64,000 nucleotides of DNA from Robertmurraya andreesenii (GTDB lineage: Bacteria > Bacillota > Bacilli > Bacillales > Cytobacillaceae). A program made the translations under genes and the position numbers. Every line of letters starts with the position of its first letter. Positions within the stretch are counted from its first letter, which is position 1. Below the pieces are notes generated by a model that had not been told where the DNA came from, searched no databases, and saw nothing but the letters and a program-made list of their open reading frames with translations. Where the stretch lies: positions 226,019-290,018 of the forward strand of contig NZ_JAUSTU010000003.1 of the NCBI RefSeq assembly GCF_030813005.1, given 5' to 3'. Below are positions 9,501 to 17,029 of the stretch, one piece after another.

Positions 9501-9662
9501 ATCGATAATGCTTTCCGAGATGGAATGCTTAAAACGACCGGTACAGCCATTGATAAAATCATGCCACCTGTGTCTCGCTTTGGCGGAGGCAGAGCTGCGA
9601 AAAAGCAAGGAATTATTGAAAAACTGATGTTATTCTTTGAGAAGTATTTAGGGTTGGTGTAG
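6561..9662 (+). CDS. hsdR: Type I restriction endonuclease subunit HsdR
   Basis: A 1033-aa translocase-nuclease that pumps DNA and cuts it away from the recognition site. The N-terminal PD-(D/E)XK nuclease has RYDVTILV...HVELKRRG (about 155-172, with the D and ExK residues). The SF2 motor follows: Walker A TTGSGKT near 327, DECH box in FDECHRSQFG near 431, motif III GFTGTP, and motif VI QAFSRTNRI near 733. The C-terminal helical region would bind the HsdMS core. The ATG overlaps the hsdS stop (ATGA). All key residues are present and the reading frame is intact, so restriction should be active. Confidence 0.95.
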   Translation: MSIYNIVASTDEATVVAEYAAEYNVRPEKYQSEAELEREFIRQLTSQGYEYISVHNEASLIENLRKQLELLNDFTFTDSEWDRFFTECIANTNEGIVEKTRKIQDDHIQILKREDGTTKNIYLLDKKNIHNNRLQVINQYEEAGGKHESRYDVTILVNGLPLVHVELKRRGVAIREAFNQIKRYQRDSFWAASGLFEYVQIFVISNGTHTKYYSNTTRNAHIKEQSSSERRRSKKTSNSFEFTSFWADANNKIIPDLVDFTKTFFAKHTLLNILTKYCIFTSEDLLLVMRPYQIAAAERILSRIVVSTNYKKMGTTAAGGYIWHTTGSGKTLTSFKTAQLASALPYIDKVLFVVDRKDLDYQTMKEYDRFEKGAANGNTSTRVLQRQLEDRDEKGNPHEYKIIVTTIQKLDIFIRKNKQHDIYKKHVVLIFDECHRSQFGEMHQAITKSFKNYHIFGFTGTPIFAANASSGGNPLLRTTEQAFGEKLHTYTIVDAINDGNVLPFRIDFINTIKMPDYVNDKKVYSIDREKALADPQRISEIVSYVLEHFDQKTKRNSYYTFSAKWEEADKHNPKKMIEKRETRRVAGFNSIFAAASIPMAIRYYNEFKKQIAEKNRNLTIATIFSFSANEEEPDGLLPEEDFNMENLDQSSRDFLEAAIRDYNSTFSTNYDTSSDKFQNYYKDLSLRVKNREIDILIVVNMFLTGFDATTLNTLWVDKNLRQHGLIQAFSRTNRILNSVKTYGNIVCFRDLKEETDKAIALFGNKDAGGIVLLKTYEEYYNGYDDKGEYKPGYAELIATLTTQYPLGQPIIGEEAEKDFIRLYGAILRLRNILTSFDDFEGNEILSERDFQDYQSIYIDLYQEYRKGADGDKETINDDIVFEIELVKQIEVNIDYILMLVAKYQQSNCKDKTILTTIDKAINSSIELRSKKELIERFIEQVNVSTKVDEDWRKFLDERKEADISAIIEEEKLKPEETRRFIDNAFRDGMLKTTGTAIDKIMPPVSRFGGGRAAKKQGIIEKLMLFFEKYLGLV

Positions 9663-9732
9663 CAAATAATCAATACAGCAGATTAAATAAATTGATAGGT
9701 TACTATAGAATAAATATTGTGAGGTGAAATGA

Positions 9733-10629
9733 TTGCATAAAAAGCAAAAATCTCCATTTGAGCTATTAAGAAATAAGGCTATTCTAGCTATTTTAGACGG
9801 TGATTCTCAATTTGGAGAAATAGATGATGTAGAGATTTCAATGCCTTATTTAAGTGGCCCGACTATAGTAGAAATTTCCCAATTATTTGGACTGTCTGAA
9901 ACATACGGATGGAATGGAGGAGCATTAAGTAGATGGAATTACTTAGATAACCTTCTTAAGCATGGAATTGAGACTAACCGAATTAATGATATTCTTTCCT
10001 ATCTATTTTCAAAACAGCAATTTACAGATAAACTTAAAAGGAAAACACCAGATCAGATTGAAGAGATCTATAATTATATCGTTAAGACAGTAATAGAACA
10101 GATTAATGGAATACTTTATTTTGGTGGCAATAAACTTACTATCATCAATCAAAGATTTCATATTATTCCAATAAATTCTACGATTAAAGTAACTACTCCT
10201 CAAGTAAAAAACATTGATCGAGAATACATTAAAGATATTTCTGAGAGGGCAATGCTTGATGTGGTAAATGGAAGTTATGACAGTGCAATCACTAAATCTA
10301 GAACATTATTAGAAGAAGTATTTTGTTATGTTATCGAAAACAAGAATGAAACGCCAACAGACAGTGGAGACATAGGTAGGCTTTATAAGCAAGTAAAAGG
10401 GTTATACAATATGCACACAGATAAAAACCTTGATAGACGAATCAATACACTACTTTCAGGTTTGGAAAAAATCGTTTCATCTATTGCTGAGATGAGAAAC
10501 AATAATAGTGATGCGCATGGTGTTGGAAGTCAAAGAATTAGTATATCTGAGCATCATGCTAGACTTCTTGTAAATTCTGCAATGACTATGGCTGAATTTA
10601 TACTTTCAGTGGGAAATAATACAAAATAA
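9733..10629 (+). CDS. Abi_C-type abortive infection protein
   Basis: A 298-aa soluble protein whose C-terminal part carries the signature RNNNSDAHG near 255 followed by HHARLLVNSAMTMAEFIL, typical of the Abi_C (abortive infection C-terminus) family. The N-terminal 150 aa are not recognised. The start is TTG at 9733, with GAGGTG six bases before; the nearby ATG at 9729 hits a stop after three codons. It follows hsdR by 70 bp in the same direction and is closed by a terminator, so it is probably an accessory back-up defence gene of the restriction cassette. Mechanism unknown. Confidence 0.7.
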   Translation: MHKKQKSPFELLRNKAILAILDGDSQFGEIDDVEISMPYLSGPTIVEISQLFGLSETYGWNGGALSRWNYLDNLLKHGIETNRINDILSYLFSKQQFTDKLKRKTPDQIEEIYNYIVKTVIEQINGILYFGGNKLTIINQRFHIIPINSTIKVTTPQVKNIDREYIKDISERAMLDVVNGSYDSAITKSRTLLEEVFCYVIENKNETPTDSGDIGRLYKQVKGLYNMHTDKNLDRRINTLLSGLEKIVSSIAEMRNNNSDAHGVGSQRISISEHHARLLVNSAMTMAEFILSVGNNTK

Positions 10630-10630
10630 T

Positions 10631-10680
10631 AAAGAGACCAGCCACATCAAGCCATTAAGTTTAAATGTGACTGGTCTTTT
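10631..10680 (+). terminator. Terminator closing the defence cassette
   Basis: AGACCAGCCACAT pairs with ATGTGACTGGTCT and is followed by TTTTACTTTT on the plus strand; an A-rich flank could let it act in both directions and so also stop the convergent flavoprotein transcript. Confidence 0.8.
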
Positions 10681-10719
10681 ACTTTTGCCCCGCTTGAAGC
10701 TGTTCATTTAAGTTTTTCT

Positions 10720-12225
10720 TCAATCCCTAAGTGAACGCTTCTTTACGCCGCCTTTTGTTCCTATATCACCAGGATATACCCGTAATGCATAAAAAGGGGC
10801 TTTATCTAGTACATCTAAGTTCGGATTCTTCAATGTCGGATCTCCATAATATCGGTCGTAAGGATTATCGCCTCTGCCGAAATCCTCATCCTTCCCGTTT
10901 CGAGCAAAACCGTTGAAACGCTCGATTGTTTCTTTTAGTTTTTCAGGTTTCATGCCTAATTTCTCCGCCAGCTCTTCTACAGTGTTGCCTATTCTTACGA
11001 TGTCTTTTTCATAGTATTCTTTCGGAAAATCTTGTCCTGGAAAGAGAGTATCAAATAGATATCTCGATTTGGTTCTTTTATCAACAATGATCCAAGAATG
11101 AATCGCTTTTCCTTTTGTTTTTGTATCATGTTCATACATTTTATCGACAAACTCATGATATGGAATGGCTTCGTTTAAGTATCGATCTCCATTTTGGTCA
11201 ATGATGATCATACTTGGAATGGCCCTGTCAGCAACGAGGAAATAGGGCTTCCCTTCATGGTCAATAATGGAGGGCGCTCCCCATACCTTATCCATTAAAT
11301 CAAATTTCACCCCTAGTTTTTCAGCTGGTGTCAGAAGGTCTCCTGTTTGACCTTCTGGAGAGGAAGTCCATTCGTGATTGGTTGGTTTGGGCAAATATTT
11401 TTCCCTTTTTTCTTGATCCTTTGAAAATCCACCAGAGCCAAAAATCACTCCTTTTCGGGCTTTTAAATACATCTCTTTGCCGTCTTTTTTCACCTTGATC
11501 CCAATGACTCGATCATTTTCTACAACAAAATCTTCAAAGGCTGTATTAACGCAAAGCTCCCCGCCCGCTTCCTTGTAGGATAAAGCGAATCGAGCAATTA
11601 ATGCTTGACCTAAAGACACAAAGCGGGCACCAGTTATTTTTGATTTAATCATCCTTAATCCCAAACGTAATGCTCTCATTTTGCCTTGCCACGTCCGGGT
11701 TAACATATTGACATAACGAAAATCTTGTCCTGTCATGACAAATCCAGCAGTGTCTAAGGTTGGCTCTAACATGAGTTTTTCCCAATCATCTAATTTTCTC
11801 GCATCAAAAATCAGTGGTTCAATGGAACGACCATGAGCCTTGCCACCTGGAAAATGAGCATAATAATCCGAATAATCCGTTGCATATGAAAAGCGCATAT
11901 GATTGGTTTTTGTATGGAAATAGTCTAACATTTCAATACCCTTATGCAAATACGTCTCCTTCATTAAATCGGATGTTCGTTCTCCAATTGTGGAGTCCAT
12001 GTATTGTTTTGCCTCTTCAAAGGTATCAGCAACACCTGCTTCCACCAAATAGCGATTATTCGGTACCCACACTCCTCCGCCAGAGAGTGCTGTGGCCCCG
12101 CCAAATTTCCCTTCCTTCTCGATTAAAAGCGTTTCCATTCCTTCTAATTTTGCAGTTAACGCGGCAGAAAAGCCCGAGGCCCCCGAGCCTACCACCAAAA
12201 CATCATACTCTTTATTCCAATTCAT
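10720..12225 (-). pseudogene. FAD-dependent dehydrogenase (3-ketosteroid dehydrogenase/fumarate reductase family), 3' truncated
   Basis: A flavoprotein of 501 aa. The N-terminal FAD fold is clear: VLVVGSGASGFSAALTA and an acidic IEKEG. The substrate domain follows, and the second FAD region reads YPGDIGTKGG near the end. In this family that motif is followed by about 50 further residues, including the GRxYPGxGxTIGPAMTFG segment that closes the FAD site; here the frame instead runs into KKRSLRD and stops. The lost 3' end faces the mobile region, so insertion or deletion at the element's edge probably cut it, and activity is doubtful. Substrate is unknown. An operator-like inverted repeat lies upstream. 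Confidence 0.75.
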
Positions 12226-12305
12226 TTATATTCCCCCTAGACATAAGCGTTTACTGATTAATTACCTATCCTTTTTTTTACATAAAAGTGAGAGTTTTAC
12301 TATTA

Positions 12306-12326
12306 TATGATAGTTATACTATCATA
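12306..12326. promoter_or_regulatory. Operator-like inverted repeat upstream of the flavoprotein gene
   Basis: TATGATAG and CTATCATA are perfect 8-bp inverted arms around TTATA, 80 bp upstream of the flavoprotein start in an AT-rich promoter zone. Size and symmetry suit a TetR-type repressor. No matching regulator gene is adjacent. Confidence 0.5.
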
Positions 12327-12471
12327 GTACAACTTTTTGGTCAATTCAAAATAATTAATGAAATCATCATCGGCTTTTAATCAATGAAAGGTAAGTATAA
12401 AAACGGGAACGGATCCTCCATTTCCTTTGTTTAGCAGACCGTACTTCCCGCTAAATCCACTTAACAACCAT

Positions 12472-12509
12472 AAAAAATAACCCGCCCACGATCGGACAGG
12501 TTATTCTCA
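12472..12509 (-). repeat. 38-bp direct repeat, copy 1 (terminator sequence)
   Basis: Identical over all 38 bp to 19163-19200. On the minus strand it reads as a terminator: AATAACC...GGGTTATT followed by TTTT. The two copies enclose the AAA/LXG block in the same orientation. Confidence 0.9.
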
Positions 12510-12617
12510 TACTAGGTTGGGTGCAGTTGCTCATGATTATTTTCTCACTAAATCTCGCTCTTTTTTACTTGCTAGCAAAAAACAAATACTCTTTCATAGA
12601 GAATTGATATACACCAT

Positions 12618-14441
12618 TTATAAACTCTGTTCAGTAATTTCGGCAATATCGATTCCCTTCGTTTCAATATGGTTTAACCATTTTTGATATTCCTCTATTT
12701 CCGTTTCGGTTTGACTCCAATCTTCGGCATAGAGATGAGTCAGCTTTCCAAAGGTGATTTCTACCACTGCCTTTATATTTTCCTCCTCATTCACCAATAA
12801 AAAATACGATGATGTTATCGAGGTGCTAGCCCTTTGTATGTTAGCATTCGCCAATTGACTAAGAAGTGGATGGTCAATATTTTCCTTGATGACCTCTTCG
12901 TAGCCTTGATAAATAATATCGCTCATATTGCCGATAGCATTCTCATCCCCTAATGATTGCGTAAATTGGGTAACAACAGGCAGATAATTTTGTATATTCA
13001 TTTTTACTTCATTCAGCCTTTGGTCCTCTTTAAACGCTGTCATTGATTGTTGGGTTTCAACTGGAAGAGGTTTTGGACGATTCGCTTTCTCAATCATTCC
13101 TGGGACGTACCGAATGGTTATGCTAAGTGCTATGGCAAAGATCATGACAAATACAGGCCATCTACTATATTCTTTTGGCCATTCAATCGGTGTTGGATTC
13201 TCCGTCTTACCTGGAGTATTTTTAGATGATTCTTTTTTCGTAAGAGCAGCTTTTTCTTTTTCTTTTGCCTTTTCCTCTTCTTTTGCTCTTTCTTCTGCCT
13301 TAGCTTCCGCTTCAATTTTTATTTCTTCAATATTAGCTGAATCCCATATTTCGGATAATTGCATTTCTAGCTTCGCAGATGGTAACATTTCTTCTTTTTC
13401 AATGGCAACCTCTTTGTTTTTGGCTATTTCCTTTTTCATTTTCTTTAATGCTGCCTTGCGCTGTGATTTCGCTTCCTTTTCCATCGTTTCTTCTTCTATA
13501 TTGGATAATCCAGCGGCTTTGAGCATTGATTCTTTGATTCTCAAACCGACAAATATGATAAGAAAATAGAGTCCAAGCAAAATAAAAAATGATTTCGTTC
13601 CTATTATGAGATAAAGTCCACCCAATTCCGCAAGAAAAACAAGGAAGAGTAGAAATTCAAAGGAAATTTTGTTGCCAATAATCTTTGAAATATAAATTGC
13701 TGGGTAACCTACAAGCATTTTAAACAAAAAAACATGTAACTGAATTCCAGAACGTATAAAAACATTTTTAGTAGGATAGATAGTCTTATAAGAATCACGT
13801 ACGTTTTGATTGTTCGGCTCCAGTCTCATTGCTTCATCTATTAGCCATTGTGCTTTTTTGAATTTTTCATCATCAAAAGCAATCTTAGCAAATTTTAGCA
13901 AATTATTTACATCTTCAGGATTTGCTTGAAGAGCCAATTGTTCATATTTTTCAGCTTCCGTTCTCTCGTTTAATGCATATAAATAGGCAGCGTAATTCCC
14001 TAAATATAACTCCTCATGCGGCTTAAGCCGAATCGCCTCTTGATAAGACAATTTCGCTTGTTCAATATTTGTTGCTTTATGAATATGTGCATACTGCGCA
14101 TGGAAACTAGCATTCTCAGGAAAGAGGCGAAGACCCGTCTCGACAAGTTCTTTCCATTTCTCTTGATCACATTGCAAATCCTGATAAATATAGGAGATAA
14201 ACTCGATGACAGCTTCATCCTCTGGTCCCCTTTGAAGCGCCTCGTCACTCCAATTGATGACCTCCTCATTTTGTCCAACCATATAGTAATGATAGACCAT
14301 TAAAATATAGCCAATAGGGGATTCAGGGTTGTCTTGAAGGACTGCTTCAGCTTGCTCTATAGATTTCTCTATTTCGCCCTTATCTATATAATATTTCATT
14401 AAAGAAAATTGATTGTTTAAAGACCCTGTCATGTTATTCAT
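12618..14441 (-). CDS. TPR protein with membrane segments, coiled coil and extracytoplasmic domain
   Basis: A 607-aa protein of unknown function. Residues 10-215 are tetratricopeptide-like helical repeats with typical endings such as LRLFPENASF, IRLKPHEELY and LQANPEDVNN. Residues 230-302 are hydrophobic (two or three membrane helices). Residues 305-415 are a charged, Ala/Glu/Lys-rich coiled coil, and a further membrane helix (428-448, VFVMIFAIALSITIRYV) leads to a C-terminal 155-aa domain predicted outside. The repeats and coiled coil would then face the cytoplasm. It starts 4 nt after the AAA gene and is the last gene of a three-gene operon, so it may be the membrane platform of that ATPase. 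Confidence 0.75.
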   Translation of the reverse strand: MNNMTGSLNNQFSLMKYYIDKGEIEKSIEQAEAVLQDNPESPIGYILMVYHYYMVGQNEEVINWSDEALQRGPEDEAVIEFISYIYQDLQCDQEKWKELVETGLRLFPENASFHAQYAHIHKATNIEQAKLSYQEAIRLKPHEELYLGNYAAYLYALNERTEAEKYEQLALQANPEDVNNLLKFAKIAFDDEKFKKAQWLIDEAMRLEPNNQNVRDSYKTIYPTKNVFIRSGIQLHVFLFKMLVGYPAIYISKIIGNKISFEFLLFLVFLAELGGLYLIIGTKSFFILLGLYFLIIFVGLRIKESMLKAAGLSNIEEETMEKEAKSQRKAALKKMKKEIAKNKEVAIEKEEMLPSAKLEMQLSEIWDSANIEEIKIEAEAKAEERAKEEEKAKEKEKAALTKKESSKNTPGKTENPTPIEWPKEYSRWPVFVMIFAIALSITIRYVPGMIEKANRPKPLPVETQQSMTAFKEDQRLNEVKMNIQNYLPVVTQFTQSLGDENAIGNMSDIIYQGYEEVIKENIDHPLLSQLANANIQRASTSITSSYFLLVNEEENIKAVVEITFGKLTHLYAEDWSQTETEIEEYQKWLNHIETKGIDIAEITEQSL

Positions 14442-14445
14442 TCCC

Positions 14446-15387
14446 TTATTTCAAATTATTTTTGTAAATATAATTAAGGACATCCTTATATTCCTGATTG
14501 ACATCGCTGAACAGGGCATAGCTTTTCGCTGTTGCGAACCATTCAAGCGTTGTTGCTTGCCGTTTCTCCATTGCCTTCATGAAGTCTTCATTCGTCAATG
14601 GTTGTATCTCGCCAGTCTCAAAAGAACGTGCAATAGCAAAATTAATCGCATCCTTCACGAGGTGGTCTAGGTCCGCACCAGAAAAATGTTCTGTATACGC
14701 CGCAATCAGATCCAACTGTATTTCTTCTTGAGGTTTGCCTTTTATTTTCAAAGCTAGGATGGCTTTGCGTTCCTCTAATTGTGGCGGCGGAAGGAAAATT
14801 AATGAATTAAAACGACCTGGCCGCCTCAGTGCTGGGTCTAAATACCATGGAGTATTGGTTGCACCGATCACGTAAATCCCCTCATTATTTGACGCCGAAC
14901 CATCCAATTCGATCAGTAACTGGTTAACTAGTAATCGATCATGATGGGCAGACATCTTTTGCCTATTTCCGCCAAGTGCGTCTAATTCATCAATAAATAG
15001 AACACAAGGCGTTCTCTTTCGGGCATCCTCAAAAAAGTCATGTAAATTTTGTTCGGCCTCCCCTGACCATTTTGATAAAATGCTTTGTAAATCTAAATGA
15101 ACGAAGCGAGCATTGATTTCTCCAGCAACAGCACGGGCTAGAAAGGTCTTTCCACAACCAGGAGGCCCGTAAAACAAAAGCCCGCCTCCTATTTCCTTTC
15201 CGAATGCTTGGAAAATCTCGGGTGACTGGATAGGAAGAATAAAATCTATTTTTATTTGTTTCTTCACTTCCTCTAGTCCACCCACATCAGCAAATGTATC
15301 TCTTTTCTCCTCTATTTCTACTATTTGATTCTTTTCCTTATCGAAAGAAATAACCTTCAACTTATCTCGTTGGGATTCTTGATTCAT
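14446..15387 (-). CDS. Single-domain AAA ATPase of Vps4/katanin/FtsH-like type
   Basis: A 313-aa ATPase. After a 25-residue lead, FADVGGLEEVKKQI opens a classical AAA module: Walker A GPPGCGKT near 76, pore-loop region LSKWSGEAEQNL, Walker B VLFIDELDAL near 130, sensor-1 GATNTPW near 172, arginine finger RRPGRF near 185, and sensor-2-type FSGADLDHLV. The end, ATTLEWFATAKSYALF, resembles the C-terminal helix of the meiotic-clade ATPases. No protease domain is fused, so it would remodel or extract proteins. The start overlaps the preceding small gene by ATGA; the TPR gene follows after 4 nt. Substrate unknown. Confidence 0.85.
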   Translation of the reverse strand: MNQESQRDKLKVISFDKEKNQIVEIEEKRDTFADVGGLEEVKKQIKIDFILPIQSPEIFQAFGKEIGGGLLFYGPPGCGKTFLARAVAGEINARFVHLDLQSILSKWSGEAEQNLHDFFEDARKRTPCVLFIDELDALGGNRQKMSAHHDRLLVNQLLIELDGSASNNEGIYVIGATNTPWYLDPALRRPGRFNSLIFLPPPQLEERKAILALKIKGKPQEEIQLDLIAAYTEHFSGADLDHLVKDAINFAIARSFETGEIQPLTNEDFMKAMEKRQATTLEWFATAKSYALFSDVNQEYKDVLNYIYKNNLK

Positions 15388-15611
15388 GTGTTTTCCTCCT
15401 CTTCATCCGCTAAATGTAAAATACTCATCGCAGTCAACAGTCGGATGTACTTTTTCTCTATTTGAAGCCACTTTGCATTCCTTATTCCTAATACAGACAT
15501 AGCCACTACTCCTCCGAAAAAAGCAACATAAAATAGATTCGCAATATTATAGCTTTTTGTTCTTTCTACTTCCCTGGTGGCTAAAGTAGGAGAATATAAG
15601 TCCTCTCGCAT
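15384..15611 (-). CDS. Small membrane protein, first gene of the AAA-TPR operon
   Basis: A 75-aa protein with one clear membrane helix (LFYVAFFGGVVAMSVLGI, about 27-44) and an acidic tail LADEEEEN. No family recognised. It is preceded by a ribosome site (AGGAGG at 15620-15625), and its stop overlaps the AAA start in ATGA, so the two are probably co-translated. Such a small subunit could anchor or regulate the ATPase; this is inference from gene order. Confidence 0.65.
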   Translation of the reverse strand: MREDLYSPTLATREVERTKSYNIANLFYVAFFGGVVAMSVLGIRNAKWLQIEKKYIRLLTAMSILHLADEEEENT

Positions 15612-15750
15612 TTTGGACCTCCTATTTTTTGCATAATTATGTATATTATACCTATTTGTTTTTTATTCAACCACCGTATTTCTGCCTAATTTACTATGAG
15701 GCTTATAGGTGAAATCTATTTCGAAAATCCTATTCCAACATGCCCCTATA

Positions 15751-15894
15751 TCAATGCTGTGAGTTTGGTTCTAAACCTCCACCTAGGGCTAGTACCTTGT
15801 TTCTAGCTTGTTCATATGTTTTGACCTTATCTAATGTTTGTTCTCCTTTTCCTATATCCTTAGATAGGTCATAGGTTTTAAAGGTTTGTACGTA
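15751..15894 (-). pseudogene. Remnant of an LXG-type toxin C-terminal region
   Basis: A 47-codon stretch between stop codons, reading YVQTFKTYDLSKDIGKGEQ then LDKVKTYEQARNKVLALGG and a stop. The TYEQARNKxLxxxG part resembles the junction before toxin domains of Bacillus LXG proteins. No start codon or ribosome site; the LXG part is gone. No immunity gene follows on the same strand. Confidence 0.5.
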
Positions 15895-15994
15895 CTAAAG
15901 AATTTGTTAAAACATCATATAGAGATTACAAGGATTAGCCTTATTCTCTGTATGAATAATGCTTTATTCGGCACTAGGTTAGCCCTCACAAAAA

Positions 15995-16030
15995 AGAAAC
16001 CTTGAAAGGCATTTAGCCATCAAGGTATTA
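15995..16030 (-). terminator. Terminator of the SUKH immunity gene
   Basis: CCTTGA and TCAAGG form the stem around GCATTTAGCC, with the minus-strand tail rich in T (TTTCTTTTTT). Almost the same element follows the barstar gene at 16990-17022. Confidence 0.65.
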
Positions 16031-16065
16031 AGAAAATCTTTGAATTAACTTTTATTGGACCATAA

Positions 16066-16494
16066 TTAACAATTAAAATATGCCTTCAAGAAATCAAAAA
16101 ACGATGACCAACTTGCCTTTAACTCACCTTTAATAAGCAGTTCATCTCCACCCTCAAAATTAACTATATAAACTTTATCTGTTACAGTATCCAGTGCTAA
16201 TACAGCATTTGCTGACATTGCACTTAAAACCAGATATTGCTTCGGAAAACCATGTTCCTTTCTAGAAATGAGTGTGTATGATTCAATATTGTTTTCTTCA
16301 TCTGCTATATCTAGTAATTCAAAGGGTATATGCTCTTCCCAAAAAGGTCCTGCATACTGGATATAAAATTCTTGGAAAGTATCCGATGCGTTTACACCTA
16401 GCCTTATTAAAGCATCCTGAACTAGATTGCTATCTTCACGTTTATATATTTCTTCTCCTAGAACTTCATCTAGTCTCTCAGGCAAAATACTCAT
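16066..16494 (-). CDS. SUKH (SMI1/KNR4, YobK-type) immunity protein
   Basis: A 142-aa protein with the SUKH pattern: an N-terminal helix, then FQEFYIQYAGPFWEE near 43, mid-strands with LDIADEENNIESYTLISR, and FPKQYLVLS; the end is a helix with SSFFDFLKAYF. SUKH proteins neutralise nuclease-type polymorphic toxins. The start codon is one base after the stop codon of a 40-codon toxin tail, and its AGGAGGAAG ribosome site lies inside that tail, so it was once translationally coupled to the toxin. The toxin body is missing, which leaves an orphan immunity gene that may still protect against toxins from relatives. Confidence 0.75.
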   Translation of the reverse strand: MSILPERLDEVLGEEIYKREDSNLVQDALIRLGVNASDTFQEFYIQYAGPFWEEHIPFELLDIADEENNIESYTLISRKEHGFPKQYLVLSAMSANAVLALDTVTDKVYIVNFEGGDELLIKGELKASWSSFFDFLKAYFNC

Positions 16495-16495
16495 A

Positions 16496-16618
16496 TTATC
16501 TTCCTCCTAAAGCATCTTCTCCTCGAATTTTCCAATAATTAATAGAATCTACTTTTTGAAACGCTCCTCTAGTTGTCTCATCCATTGGATAAAATGGGTT
16601 TAATCCGACAACGTTCAA
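16496..16618 (-). pseudogene. C-terminal remnant of a secreted toxin, upstream of SUKH gene
   Basis: Forty codons in a clean frame (LNVVGLNPFYPMDETTRG, then AFQKVDSINYWKIRGEDALG) end one base before the SUKH start. The sequence looks like the last part of a polymorphic toxin. Upstream the frame is closed by a stop two codons before, so the rest has been lost. Toxin activity cannot be named from this tail alone. Confidence 0.6.
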
Positions 16619-16989
16619 TTTTCAGCCTCCGTTACGAAGATTACAATTTATGTAACACTTTTTAAACGAATAACGAGTATTATACGACCATCTCTAGTAA
16701 AAATACAACCCAAAATTAATGAGTCAAAGACAATAAAAGAGCGCTCTTTTACGTTACCCATTGTTTATCTCCAAGAGCTTTGTCAATCTCGTTAGTTTGT
16801 TAGCTATTCCATGTCATAACACCCCTGCCATATAAAATGGTTTATCGCCAAATTCTCACACTTGTCATCCCTCCAAATATTAAAACGATACTCCATGATG
16901 CTACAACCATCATGAGCTCGATTCTCAAACAAATCATTATCGTATTGTCCCACTCAAATATTAGCCGATTTAATCTAAACTAAAGTAAA
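16619..16989. other. Degenerate spacer in the toxin locus
   Basis: Stop-rich sequence between the SUKH and barstar units. It holds a 16-bp palindrome AAAAGAGCGCTCTTTT (16735-16750) and one open minus-strand stretch (16804-16953, listed separately). Probably the debris of lost toxin or immunity genes. Confidence 0.4.
16804..16953 (-). pseudogene. Possible coding remnant, unrecognised
   Basis: Forty-nine codons from a GTG, including NDLFENRAHDG, SIMEYRFNIWRDD and ENLAINHF, then a stop. The composition looks protein-like, but there is no ribosome site and no family is recognised. Its place between two immunity units suggests a former toxin or immunity gene. Confidence 0.3.
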
Positions 16990-17022
16990 AAACCTTGAAA
17001 AGCATTTAGCCAATCAAGGTTT
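16990..17022 (-). terminator. Terminator of the barstar gene
   Basis: AAAACCTTGA pairs with TCAAGGTTTT around a short loop; the minus-strand tail is TTTTTTACTTT. The loop GCATTTAGCCA is shared with the SUKH terminator at 15995-16030. Confidence 0.75.
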
Positions 17023-17029
17023 TAAAATA

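Larger units (their letters stand above)
12226..12617. other. Intergenic region with operator and duplicated terminator
   Basis: It contains the flavoprotein leader and operator-like repeat (12306-12326) and the first copy of the 38-bp sat-type terminator (12472-12509), which here stands downstream of the TPR gene. No coding sequence seen. Confidence 0.6.

Noticed and set aside
14446..15387. EccA-type type VII secretion ATPase
   Set aside because: EccA has a TPR head fused to a CbxX-type AAA domain; this protein has a classical Vps4/FtsH-like AAA domain and the TPRs are on a separate membrane protein.
16735..16750. 16-bp palindrome AAAAGAGCGCTCTTTT as an operator
   Set aside because: It lies in degenerate sequence with no gene start within 200 bp, so a regulatory role is not supported.
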